Assembly: GCA_949358305.1 (NCBI GenBank)
Contig: OX442319.1
Coordinates: 682,001 to 746,000, forward strand
Reading direction: 5' to 3'
DNA from: Strigamia acuminata
Lineage: Eukaryota; Arthropoda; Chilopoda; Geophilomorpha; Linotaeniidae
DNA length: 64,000 nt
Of this stretch, positions 10,298 through 21,572 are shown one piece after another. The notes under the pieces were generated by a model. It searched no databases, was not told the DNA's origin, and was given only the letters and a program-made list of their open reading frames with translations. Numbering within the stretch: position 1 is the stretch's first letter; each line of letters starts with the position of its first letter. A program made the position numbers and the translations under genes.

Positions 10298-13200
10298 ATG
10301 GCGTCGGAGGAAAAATACGACGATTATAAGTCGATAAAGAAATTAAATGGGACGAATTATGCCCAATGGGCGATTGGTGTGAAACTACTGTTATCCCAGC
10401 AAGGCGTGTGGGATCACGTGACGGGCGACGAGACTGCGCCGGGTCCCAACGCCACAGCCAAAGAAAAACGGGATTTCAAAGTGCGTGAGAAGCGGGCGTG
10501 GTCCACGATATGCCTGAGTTGCGAAGAAGCGCAACAGCTCGTGGCCGTTGCCAAGGATACTTCTAAGGGGGCGTGGGAAGCGATCCGAGATGCTTATCAG
10601 CCCACCACACGCGCCCGGAAGGACAGATTGAGGCGCGAGTTCCTGCAAATGCATCTGATGGACAATGAGGAGATGATGTGTTTTCTAGCTCGTGTCGACA
10701 GAAAAGTCGCAGAGCTCGCGAATGTCAAAGTCGTACCGACAGACGAGGAAATTGCATTCCAATATATGGATTTCCTCCCCACAACTTATGAAACAATTAA
10801 GCAGATAATGTACCACTGGGATGATTTGGACTTCACCACTGCAAAAGTGAAAGAGCGATTATTAGGAGAGTATAATCGTTTATTTGAAGCTTCAGACTCC
10901 TATGGCATACGTACACAGGATTCCATCGATAATGCAGGCGCATTCTTTGGAAAAGGGCGTTTCCAACGCGGCAAAGGCGGAAATCAGCCATTTACACCTT
11001 GAACTTGTTTTTCCTGTGGCGGCACTGGTCACTTTGCGAGAGAGTGCCCGTCACCGCCCAAACAACAAGCGAATATGCAAAGCCAACGAGGTGGCACCTC
11101 TGCACAGCTCGCAAAAGGCACTGCACGAGGACGTGGCCGTGGTGGAAAGACCAAAAAGGCCAATTTGGGACAAGTTGACATTTTTGATGAACCATTGACA
11201 ATGTTCTCGGCGGCAGTTCATCAAACTGAAGAGGAAATCACCTTGTCACCACCATTGTCTTTAATGTCGCATTGCGACTTTGATCCGCACTGGTACATAG
11301 ATACCGGTGCGACAGATCACTTTTCATTTAACAGAAGTTGGTTCGTGACCTTCAAGCCACTGTCCGGCTATAGTGTCCAGCAAGGGGAAGGGAAATCTAA
11401 AATTGAGGGCATTGGAAACGTGTTGATCACATCTTGTTATTCTGGCAGATGTAGGCATATCACACTGCAAAATGTTTATTTTGCGCCAAATTTTAAGAAG
11501 AATCTCTTATCGCTGGGCCGGACAGATGAAGCTGGTTTCACAACTTTTATCAAAAATGGAAAGTTGACCATGTTTAAAGACCGAATTGATGAGCCTTTTA
11601 TTGTTGCAGAAAGAACAAATGATCGGATGTATAAAGTTAACTGCAAAATAGAGGCCAATATTGTGAACACAACTGCACCTTCTGCGCAACAGAGTGCAGC
11701 GGTGGGTGGAAATTCGGTCAAAAATGTTGTAAAAAGTGAAAGTGTCATTAATCCTTTACTAAAAACAGTAGATTTTAAGGCAGCATTACTAAACACATTG
11801 AGTGGCGCAGTGCAGACTGCAGCGAAGCAGCAAGTGAGCGTAAATGCGCTAGTAAATGCGTCAAATCTTAAGAAAAGCGATTTAAATGATACTAACGGGC
11901 AAAATAATTCGAATGGGGGAAAAATCGAAAAGATCAAAGTGAAACCACAGCCAATGGACATTTGGCACTCCAGAATGGGCCATTTTAACGCAAGTGGGAT
12001 TGCAAAAATGGAAATTTCACCGGATATTTTCGGAGTTAAACTCTCCGACAAAGAACTTTCGCCTTGCGACGCGTGTTCGAAGGCAAAGAGCACTAGGGCA
12101 ACCTTTTCCCCAATCCCTGAAATTTCTACGAAGGGAATATTGGAAGTAATCCACATGGATCTGTGGGGCCCTCAGCCTTTTAAATCTTTGGGTGGGGCCA
12201 GTTATTACCTGATAATTGTGGACGACTATTCACATTTCATGTGGGTGGAAATTATTAAAAACAAGGGGGATGTATTTGAGCGTTTCAAACGATGGCAAAC
12301 ACAAGTTGAGCGCAGCACCGGGAAAAAGGTCAAATGCATCAAGACAGACAACGGCGGGGAGTTTGTGTCGAAAAAGTGGGATGACTATGCGGCTTCTATT
12401 GGGTTGAAGTGCATCACAACAAACCCCTACTCCCCAGAAATGAATTCTGTGGCCGAAAGAGCAAACAGAACAATTGTTGGGGGAATTAGAGCCATGCTCT
12501 TCGAAAACAATTTTCCAAAGGGTTTGTGGGCAGAATTGGCCGTGACAGTTGTCTATCTTAAAAATAGATTCCCACATGCAAGCTTAAGTGGGAAAACCCC
12601 TTATAACTTGTTTTATAACAAGAAAATGTCGTTGAGACATTTAAGATGTATCGGTTCCAAAGTTTTCGTGCACATCCCTTCGCAAACAAGGAGAAGCAAG
12701 TTGGAAGAAAGGGCATGGCCTGGGGCCCTAGTCGGTTACGCGATTAAGACGCGGGGGTATCGAGTTTGGGACCCCAAATCCAACCAAGTGATTGCTTCAA
12801 AGCATGTGAAGATTAATGAAAATGTTTTTTGGCATGAATCGGTGCAATCAAATTCCATTCCACGTGAGCCAGATTTTGTAGCGGCATCATGGGATGAAGA
12901 TTCAGATGATGAGATTCTTCCTGCTGTACAACAGCAACAGGTGCCCCCTGCTATACAGCAGTTATTTCAGTCCCCTAAACGTGCGATTCCGAATCCCCAA
13001 TTAGTTGAACAGGCTGCTGAGCCTGAAGTTGTGGAAGAAAACGCGCAGGCGGCTGGTGGAGTTCAGGAGGAAGAAATGGAAACTTCACCTCCACCGGTTA
13101 GAAGGAACCCACCACGAGGTGCTAAGTTAAAGGGGGACACAGTGAAACAGCGTGCAGCTGCTCCTGAGGAATTAAAAATATTGGATATGACACAATGGCA

Positions 13201-14941
13201 ACGGAGAGAAACCGTTAGGCAAAGTGGTGAAACTGCTGGGCAGGTAGATGTGATCTACATAACACCACTTGGCGATAGAATCCGCAGTCGGATTGATGTT
13301 GTACGATGGTGCAAAGAAGAAGACTATCAGTACGATGGGGGTTGTTTCGATTTCAAAGCAACAAATGAGACCATTGGGTTCGCCGGTCATGCATCCGTTG
13401 AACCGGACACATTTGAAGAGGCTATGTCCAATCCCAACAAATCTGACTGGCAGGATGCCATGGATGATGAAATTAATATCTTTAATGACAGAAAAGTTTA
13501 CGAAGAAGTTGATAAAACCGAAGGGACGAATTTACTGGGAACAAAATGGATTTATAAAATCAAACGTGACCATACTGGGGCAATTAAGCGTTGGAGAGCA
13601 CGTTTGGTTGCGCAAGGTTTTGGGCAGAAAGAAGGAGTTGACTTCACTGAGATATTTTCACCAGTGGTCAACTTTGTTCTCGTACTGATATTCTTTTGTT
13701 CTCTTGTGGTTCTGCAAGGCTGGCGAGATACACATCTCGACATCAAGTCTGCGTACTTATACGGAGACCTTGATGTGCCACAATACATCAATATCCCAAA
13801 AGGCTTCCGGACCAAGGAGAACCAACACAAATGTTGGCGGCTGGTCAAATCCTTGTACGGACTTCACCAGTCCGGAAGGATGTGGTATTTCAAGCTCCAC
13901 GAACGATTATTGGAAATAGGATTCACTCCAGTCTTAGGGTTGAATTGCGTATATAATTACGGCTCAGATGCCGTCCTTTTGTTTTACGTGGACGACATTG
14001 TTTTGTTTAGTCGTGATGCTTTCGTTGAACAATGTATCATCGAGTGGATTCAAGAGAGCTTTGAAATTGTCAACCTTGGACCGGTGACTCGTTTATTAGG
14101 GATTCATTTTGAAAGGAAAAATGGGGACATTTTAGTACATCAAAAGAGTTATATTGCGAAATTAGTCGAGAAATACGACATTGATCCGTGCCATAAAATT
14201 AAAATCCCAGTCACGGTCGGTACCATGATACAGAAGGTACAACCGGGCGAACAAATAAACTCGACGTTCCCATACAGGTCCCTAGTAGGGAGTTTACTAT
14301 TTATCGCGAATAGAACGCGTCCAGATATCCTCTTCAGCGTTATTGTATTGTCTCAATACAACGAGACCCACTCTAACAGGCATGTTAAAATGCTAATACA
14401 AGTGTTAAGATATCTGGCGAATACCCCCGATTATGTTATCAACTTAGCTAATTGTAAAAACAACAATTTAACGGTTTACACCGACGCGTCCTTTGCTTTG
14501 GACCAAGACAGTAGGAGAAGCTTTGGTGGTCACATAGTTTCTTTAGGAGGGGTTCCGATTTCATGGAATTGTCGAAAACAATCCATGACTTCACTGAGTA
14601 TTATGGAAAGCGAGTTTCTCGCAGTTGTCGATGGCGTGAGAGAGGTGATATGGCTAGAACGTTTGTACGATGCCGATATCATCTTGTGTTTTGGAAGAAG
14701 CGTTCCTTGTGTTTACGCCGATAGTATGCCGGCAATCAACTACGCGAAGAACAAAATCGAAAATCGTGCAAATAAACATATAGATGTTAAATTGCACTTT
14801 CTCCGTGATTGGTTTGAAAGAGGGGTGTTTAACATCAAGCATGTACCTGGCGAATTAAACATCGCCGATTTGATGACGAAGTGGTTGCCGCGCCCTAGAT
14901 TGTGTCAGCTCTGTGAGCATATTTTTGTCGTAGTCAAATAG
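10298..14941 (+). pseudogene. Copia gag-pol of CoII-1 with one in-frame TGA
   Basis: A single frame of 1,548 codons is interrupted only by TGA at 11000-11002 (codon 235), just ahead of the CCHC knuckle (CFSCGGTGHFARECP). Domains in order: UBN2-type gag (codons 1-230), CCHC (about 237), protease DTGATDHFS (about 337), GAG-pre-integrase and zinc finger (WHSRMGHFN, CDACSKAKS), integrase core (MDLWGP, IKTDNGGEF, NSVAERANRT), RT (KWIYKIKRDHTG, YVDDIVLF) and RNase H (YTDASFALDQD, SIMESEF), ending in DLMTKWL. CoII-2 has arginine at or next to the stop position, so a CGA-to-TGA change is the simplest reading. Leaky termination that favours gag is an alternative. All catalytic motifs I looked for are present. 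Confidence 0.9.
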
Positions 14942-14947
14942 TTGCGC

Positions 14948-14958
14948 AAAGGGGGATT
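14948..14958 (+). promoter_or_regulatory. Polypurine tract of CoII-1
   Basis: AAAGGGGGATT lies directly before the 3' LTR. CoII-2 has almost the same tract at 30717-30727. Confidence 0.8.
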
Positions 14959-15424
14959 TGTTAGGAAATGCCCAACTGTTTGATCTTCTCAGTTGCATGT
15001 TTCCGGTTAAATGCAACGTGTGTGTCATTGCAATTCTGTATCCGTGTTACATTGGTTGATATTGACTTTTAAACTCTCATTCCTGTGCTAAGTGCCGCAA
15101 CCAATGTGCTTATTAGCAATGACATGCCCATATGTCGTCTGCTTGAATATGAGCGCTTATCCTTTAGTTTCTCATAGCTTTTGTTTGCATTATCGATTGT
15201 TTATGCCAGTTTACTTTACTTTTGTTATGTAAAGAATGAATCTTTGCCTGTTAACAATGATTCATTCTATTTCAAGCTTTGTAGCCTCGAAACAGGTGCT
15301 TTTCGAGTCCTTCTTCATGTTTAAGAATAAACAATTGGCGGACGCGAAATGCGGTGTCCCGCACCAGTTTTAACTCGGCTTTACAGTTTATTTCGGCAAT
15401 GACAGGTCTTCTAGATAATCAATA
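14959..15424 (+). repeat. 3' LTR of CoII-1
   Basis: 466 bp, nearly identical to 8660-9125. It is followed by the AAATT duplication and then by resumption of the CoI-1 gag frame. Confidence 0.88.
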
Positions 15425-15429
15425 AAATT

Positions 15430-15943
15430 TACCCCGATTTTAGTTGCGGAACAGTTAATAGCCGAACAATCTCGTTTAAGATCAGTGGGTCTGCTCCGAA
15501 CAACTCCACCGACGGCTCATACTTCTGCGAAAGGACAGTTTCGTCAACGCAATAAATCTGGTGCCCGTGATTTGTCAACTATTCGGTGTTTCAATTGCGA
15601 CCAGATGGGCCACTACGCGAATAAGTGCCCCCACCCTCGACGTGAGAATCCGAACCCGAATCAGTCGACGGCTTCCGTACAACGCTCCTCGAGAAGTAAG
15701 AGTCGAAGACGGAACAAGAACGCTGTCGCCAAGGTCGAAGACACTCGTCCTCGAGGGAGTTCACGTCCAATTCGGAAAAAGACATTTTTCTGCAGTGCAC
15801 CGCAAGTCGTTGAGCGCCCAGTTGCCCACTTTATGCAATCCAATGAGTGGATTGTTGACTGTGGCGCGACCGACCATGTTACCCATGTGCGAGCTCTTTT
15901 CACCGACTTTACGAACATTCCGCCTTTCGACATCGAGTTGGGG
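15430..15943 (+). pseudogene. Copia CoI-1 gag C-terminus and protease start, part 2
   Basis: This continues the CoI-1 frame after CoII-1. It contains the gag tail (VAEQLIAEQSRLRS), a CCHC knuckle (CFNCDQMGHYANKCP), a serine/arginine-rich basic stretch, and the start of the protease with the active-site string DCGATDH, a C in place of the usual T/S, shared with CoI-2 and CoI-3. The frame is cut at FDIELG by the CoIII LTR at 15944. The rest of CoI-1 pol is not recognisable in the window. Confidence 0.82.
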
Positions 15944-16241
15944 TGTTAATTTGTGGTGCAATATTATACATATTGTGTATATAAGCAGTGGTGTGAAAAA
16001 CACCTTTTGTGAGAAGAAATAAGCGACATCTTTATGTGTCTGAAGCAGGACAACAAGTGAGTTTTATTATCCAGTCATGTGACCAGAAAGAACATAAACA
16101 ACGCCCCCTTTGGGCAAAATACATAAGCTGCATGTAAACAAACACAGCAGCCAGTCGTGCAAATAATACAGCGCACAAATAAACAAGTGTACAAAATACA
16201 AAGCGTATCACCGCTTGATGATACGACACAAGAGTACATTA
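15944..16241 (-). repeat. CoIII copia LTR, left part
   Basis: On the plus strand it reads TGTTAATTTGTGGTGC onward and stops at ACATTA. The CoI-2 composite is inserted there, and the last bases of the LTR (AAAGCCTAACA) resume at 23322. On the minus strand the LTR therefore begins TGTTAGGCTTT at 23332 and follows the RNase H remnant that ends at 23350, making it the 3' LTR of a minus-strand copia. It is related to the solo LTR at 58549-58856. Confidence 0.65.
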
Positions 16242-16721
16242 TGTAGCAGAGTAAGGCGCAGAATATCGGTGAATTATCACCGGGAAGCGTGAAAAAAGGG
16301 GCCGTGCTGCGCGCACGGACGTAGGCGATACGACGCGTATCGTAAGCGAGACGGCGCGTGGCTTAAGGCCACTTATAGCGCACTAAACTAGCACACAATG
16401 TGCTTTAAAGCAAAGGCAATGATAACAAAATATAAAACACTTTACTAAAATAAGAATACATTACATAAATGGTGTGAAAAACAATCAAGCAGCACACAGC
16501 CGTGTGCTGCGCCATCTTGTATTTGGATAACAGTGATGGTGGCACTCTGGTGCCGGAAATTAGCATTAATAAAGGATAAATCATTGGATTGAAGAACAAA
16601 TCATATCAAAACAAGACAAGAGTATGGAATTACATACGAGACATCGCTAAACTAACAATAATATCGAAATCAAAAGTATATAAATAAATACATCGACAAA
16701 AACATGGTCTTTAGACCAACA
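16242..16721 (-). repeat. 3' LTR of CoI-2
   Basis: 480 bp. On the minus strand it begins TGTTGGTCTAAAGACCA at 16721 and ends ...CTCTGCTACA at 16242. It is almost identical to the middle LTR at 21093-21572, which points to recent insertion. Confidence 0.88.
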
Positions 16722-16734
16722 AATCCCCTCTTCG
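16722..16734 (-). promoter_or_regulatory. Polypurine tract of CoI-2
   Basis: On the minus strand, CGAAGAGGGGATT abuts the LTR start at 16721. Confidence 0.7.
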
Positions 16735-16930
16735 ATGGAAATATTTATCAGGGGACGAGATGAACATATACTGGAATTACAGTTGATCATTGGCGAGAAA
16801 AGAAAATAATAAATTCGAATCATCGAGCCGGGTACTGTCGTGGTTATCACTTAACTAAGCTCGGAATTCCCACAGAAACTCGATGATCCTCGAAATCGGG
16901 TGAAACTAAATCAGGAATGTCACGATAAAG

Positions 16931-17700
16931 TTATGCTCGGAAGATCTTCGAAATGAGTGACCGCAAACGTTCGGATGAGAGCCATTTCGTAAAAATGTCT
17001 GCGATATTCACTTCGGATGCAACTTTTCGAAGATCGAAGACTCCTGTCGTATACCACTCCCTGAGCCAATGATACTTCACGCGAATGTGTCGAGTCTTCG
17101 CGTTCTCAATGTCGTTAGACGTGAATTGGATAGCGGCCAGGGCATCGGAGTAAACAACAGGTCGAGCTAATCGATTGAGAATCGGGAAATCGGTGTACAC
17201 GGAGTCCAACCAGAAAAGCTCCTTTACACACTCTACTAGGGCGATAAATTCCGCTTCCATAGTAGAGCATGCAACAGTCGACTGTTTTCGACAGGACCAG
17301 CCGATAGGGACGTTACCGATGTACACGATGTGTCCTCCGAAACTCAAGGAGGTTTCCGGGTCGCTCGCCCACGATGCGTCGGTGAAAGCCGATAACTGGC
17401 TCGATGTGCAGCCAGATAACTCGATGCAAAGGTCTGCAGTATTTGCCACGTACTGCAGAACCTGGAGAAGAGCGCGGATGTGGGTTCGGTTGTAGCACGT
17501 GTTATACTGTGCTAGAGCGATGACGGAGTACAAGATGTCGGGGCGAGTCCTCGATGCCAAAAACAATAGAGAGCCGATTACCGATCGATAGGGAAAATCT
17601 TCTAATTTCTCTGTTGACCCACGAACGAGTGTTGTTCCCGGGGTCACTGGCACCTTAACTCGGTTGTTAGTTGATGTCCCGAACTTCTGAATCCACGGGT
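16931..17700 (-). pseudogene. CoI-2 RNase H and connection region (after internal deletion)
   Basis: It begins within KFGTSTNNRVKVPVTPGTT, the segment just downstream of the RT core, and runs through the RNase H domain. The domain shows FTDASWASDPETSLSFGGHIV, STMEAEFIALVECV, a DALAAIQFTSND segment and a terminal NIADIFTKWL. It stops at 16931. It is joined out of frame to the truncated integrase end near 17700. Compared with CoI-3, roughly 1.6-1.7 kb is absent, including the RT palm with YVDD. The RNase H itself looks intact. Confidence 0.85.
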
Positions 17701-20208
17701 CCCTGTGGCGTAGCCGACTAAATACCCCTCCCAGGCCCGCGGATCCAGCTTCTTCCGGCCTGGCGCGGTGTAGTGCACCCAGCACTTTGAGCCGACTTTG
17801 CGGAGGTGTCGTAACGATAGGGCTCTCTGTCGCCAAAGGATGTATGGGACCTGATTATTAAGTCGAGAATGAGGGCACCGGTTCTTGATGTATCCGAACG
17901 TAACTGCGAGCTCGGCCCAGAGCGCATCCGGAAGTTTGGTTTCCGAAATGATTGCGCGGACGTTGTCGAGCATTGTCCTGTTTATGCGCTCGGCCGTGCC
18001 ATTCATCTGTGGCGATGACGGGTTCGTTCGTTGCCCTTGAATGCCCTTATCCTGAAGATATCGGAGAAATTCGTTTGACATGAACTCTCCGCCTCGATCC
18101 GTCCGAATTGCTTTTAGTCGAGAGTCTTGAATTCTTTCCACTCGAGCGACAAAATCCTTGAAGGTTGCGAAAACTTGTGATTTCTGCGCTAGCGGTATAA
18201 TCCAGCAATAGCGTGTCGCGTCGTCGATGACAGTAAGGACGAAACGCGCTCCTCCAAACGATGGGATAGGGGCGGGCCCCCAAATATCCATGTGGAGAAG
18301 GTCCAAAGGCTTCGTTGTCGAGGGGTTCGGATCGGGCTTGTGAGAAGCTCTAATCGATTTGGCGATCCGACAATCGTTGCAGGCCAATTCCCTGTTGACT
18401 TCTCCTGGTTGCATTCCGTAAACTTGGTCGTTTGCGGCCAACAACTTCATTCCCTTGGTGTGAAGGTGGCCGAGTCGGCTGTGCCATAAGCCGGTGGCGT
18501 CCTTGACGGAAGCTGGATTGGCAATGACCTTCTTTTTCAGTTGAGACGGATTGCCGAGGGGAGGAAAGGAATTTGCGTTCTGAATCGCGGTTGGATTTGC
18601 CGTTGGGATTGACTGCAAGGCACCCGCATAGGATGGAGGAGTGGTCAGGTTATTATGGATTTGCGTGGGAATGAGAGGAGGAATCGGATTGGTTTGAGGA
18701 GCTTGTTGTACAGAAATTTGCTTTACATGTTCAATAGCTGGCATCTCAATCCGGAAATCCGTTATTTCTCGCTGTTTCGACCCTTTTCCCTGTCTATGCT
18801 TCGGAATGTTCGGGAAATCTTCTTCGGTTGTCACGTACATTTGCGCTGGCGACGCGGGAATCGTCGGTTGTGTCGTAGGAGAGACCGTCGTCGCAAATGT
18901 CGGATTCGAACATAAACCGTCCACATAGTAAAGACCACCTCTCTCCTTTGCACGGATGAGAGGGCTGCGAATGTCTGATTGGTAAACATGAATCTCACTG
19001 TTGAAAATGTGGATATGATGTCGAGCTTTATCAATCTTGGACACGGAGATCAAGTTTGCCTCGAAATTCGGCGCATATAAGACATTGGTCAAATTAACGG
19101 TGCATCGCGTCTTGTCAATCGCTAGGAGAAGTCGAACCGTTCCTTTGCCCGTTACTTGGGACTTGCCCTGTCCTAACTCAATGTCAAATGGGATCACATC
19201 GGTGAATTCGGTGAATCCTGCACGCACGTGAGACACATGGTCTGTGGCGCCGCAATCCAGTATCCATTCATTGGATTGCATGAAATGGGCTACTGGACGT
19301 TGGACAACTTGCGGCGCATTGACAAAGAATGTTCCCTCTCGATGTGGAAGAGAGTTTTCACGGGGTCTGGTATTATTGGCCTTCGCGGCAGCGTTTTTGT
19401 TACGCCTGCGACTCTTGCTGCGAGAATTACGTTGCAGCGTGACCGTGGGTTGATTCTGATTTTGTCGAGGTGGACGTGGACATCGGTTCGCATAATGTCC
19501 GAATTGATCACAATTAAAACACTTCACGGTTGATAAATCGCGTGGACCAGATTTATTACGCGGCCGAAATTGTCCTTTAGAAGCATGAGCTGACGATTCA
19601 GATGATCCGAGCAGCCCAGTTGATTTGAGACGCATATGTTCGGATATCAGTTGCTCGGCAACATCCTTCGGCGTAAACTTTGGGTCTGGCCAATGATAGA
19701 TCGCGAAGGTAGCCTGCGCGTATTCAGGCGGCAAACACTTTAAGTATTGATACGCGTGATGAATTGGGCTAATGATTTCATTAACATCCCTTAATTGTCG
19801 CACGTAATTGTCCACGCGGGCAATAAAATCTGGCATGTCCTCGTTGGGTTGAAGCTGCAGATTTAAGAAGTCCCAGCGCATGGCCGCTTGACGGGCCCTG
19901 GAACTTGGCGCGTAGATCTTAGCGAGCGTCTCCCACGCCTCCTTTGGCGTGTTGCAAGTCTCAAGAACTGTGCGCTTGCTGGGGCTCACGTGAATGTAAA
20001 TGTGCCCTAGTGCTTTGTCCTTTTTTATCATGTAACGGTCGAGTTCCTTGGGCGTCAGGGTTGCAATGTGGTCCGCCTCCTTGTCCTCTGTCACGTGTCT
20101 CCAGAGCCCCTCGGATTTTAACAAGAACTGCATCGCCATCCGCCAGTCCTCGTAATTCCCGACACCGAGGACCGGAACTAGAGCACTCAAAGCTGCTGCT
20201 TTTTGCAT
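17644..20208 (-). pseudogene. CoI-2 gag-protease-integrase, RT deleted
   Basis: An open frame of 854 codons from the ATG at 20208 (MQKAAALSALVPVLGVGNYE). I chose this start because it aligns with the gag starts of CoI-1 and CoI-3; an upstream in-frame ATG at 20244 adds 12 residues. Domains: UBN2-type gag, CCHC (CFNCDQFGHYANRCP), basic Arg/Ser tract, protease DCGATDH, GAG-pre-integrase (LWHSRLGHLHTKG), and integrase core with MDIWGP, IRTDRGGEF and NGTAERINRT. At GTRGF the frame jumps across the RT deletion into out-of-frame RNase H and stops. Gag, protease and most of integrase could still be made, but reverse transcription would need another element. Confidence 0.88.
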
Positions 20209-21080
20209 CGTGAATCGCTGGACAAAACACAACGCGGAGAACACAAAGGCTCAGAGAATGGCACTGATGTGGTACACTTGATCGGAGCACTGCACTGAAG
20301 CACGTCACTAGCACTTTCGAAGTGGAAAACCACGAATTGGGAGGCAATGCTACAATTGCCTGATAACCTGTGGTGAGTGTCCCCCTGACGTCCTTTACGA
20401 CCACCTGGGGTCACGGGAATGTCAGGTGGCGCAGGGCTCAGCCTCACCACAGAATACAATGACGCGGTGCTCGGAATCGAGCGTAGGGCGCCAAGGATTC
20501 TAATAAACCCACCAAAATCCCCTCTTAAAATTAACAAAGGTAATTGCGAAAATAGGAGAAATAGGTGAATCAACTGCGGTTGCAGTCCTCGTGCAAATGA
20601 AGGCACGGCGCGGTTTTTCTCGAAAAAACCGGAGAAGAAGCGCAATTTGGATTCGAAAATCCAAATTCTTCTCATAAAATGAGGCTCTTCGCAAGAAAAG
20701 TGCAAAATCGTCGTAAATAAATCAAGATCGGCGATACTGTGCATACTCCGGGGTATGACAAAGCGAGAATCGTCTCGTTTCTCGGTGAAAATAATTATTT
20801 CGACGTTGTCGGATCGGAAATCGTCGAAAAACTGAAAATAAAAAGAAAATTCGACACGAAATTCGCGAACCCGCGGAATTTCGACCGAAATTAATCGTAG
20901 AATCGAATGGGAAGCAGCACGGGCTTCTGCGGAACGTCGATAGGACGTCGGCGACGTTCTCGAGACGAAAATCCGGTCAAAATGGCGGCCGAAAACCTGA
21001 AAATATAAATTTCCGTGCAAAATCGCGATTTTCGCAAAAAATGCGCCGAAAATTGGGCGAAAAATTAGTAAACAACCATC
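20209..21080 (-). other. Leader of CoI-2
   Basis: About 0.87 kb between primer site and gag, related to the CoI-1 leader but without its tandem duplication. A 326-codon frame (21167-20187) crosses it and shares short stretches of residues with the CoI-1 leader frame. I see no known domain. Confidence 0.5.
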
Positions 21081-21091
21081 CTCTGCTACCA
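21081..21091 (-). promoter_or_regulatory. Primer-binding site of CoI-2
   Basis: CTCTGCTACCA on the plus strand, which is TGGTAGCAGAG on the minus strand, next to the LTR at 21093. Confidence 0.8.
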
Positions 21092-21092
21092 A

Positions 21093-21572
21093 TGTAGCAG
21101 AGTAGGGCGCAGAATATCGGTGAATTATCACCGGAAAGCGTGAAAAAAGGGGCCGTGCTGCGCGCACGGACGTAGGCGATACGACGCGTATCGTAAGCGA
21201 GACGGCGCGTGGCTTAAGGCCACTTATAGCGCACTAAACTAGCACACAATGTGCTTTAAAGCAAAGGCAATGATAACAAAATATAAAACACTTTACTAAA
21301 ATAAGAATACATTACATAAATGGTGTGAAAAACAATCAAGCAGCACACAGCCGTGTGCTGCGCCATCTTGTATTTGGATAACAGTGATGGTGGCACTCTG
21401 GTGCCGGAAATTAGCATTAATAAAGGATAAATCATTGGATTGAAGAACAAATCATATCAAAACAAGACAAGAGTATGGAATTACATACGAGACATCGCTA
21501 AACTAACAATAATATCGAAATCAAAAGTATATAAATAAATACATCGACAAAAACATGGTCTTTAGACCAACA
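21093..21572 (-). repeat. Middle LTR of CoI-2
   Basis: 480 bp. It serves as 5' LTR for the gag-pol copy at 20208 and as 3' LTR for the pol fragment at 21573-23080. Only a few positions differ from 16242-16721. Confidence 0.88.

Larger units (their letters stand above)
8660..15424 (+). mobile_element. Copia element CoII-1, nearly complete, in CoI-1 gag
   Basis: A 6,765-bp element with two 466-bp LTRs (8660-9125 and 14959-15424) that differ at only a few positions, for example in the GGCAGACGCG/GGCGGACGCG segment. The target duplication AAATT occupies 8655-8659 and 15425-15429. Removing the element reconnects the CoI-1 gag frame. LTR, primer site, leader, one gag-pol frame with a single internal TGA, polypurine tract and LTR are all in order. 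Confidence 0.92.

Noticed and set aside
12230-13390. Antisense and alternative-frame ORFs of 60-226 codons over the pol genes
   Set aside because: They are shadows of the retroelement reading frames; no independent start, domain or conservation is seen.
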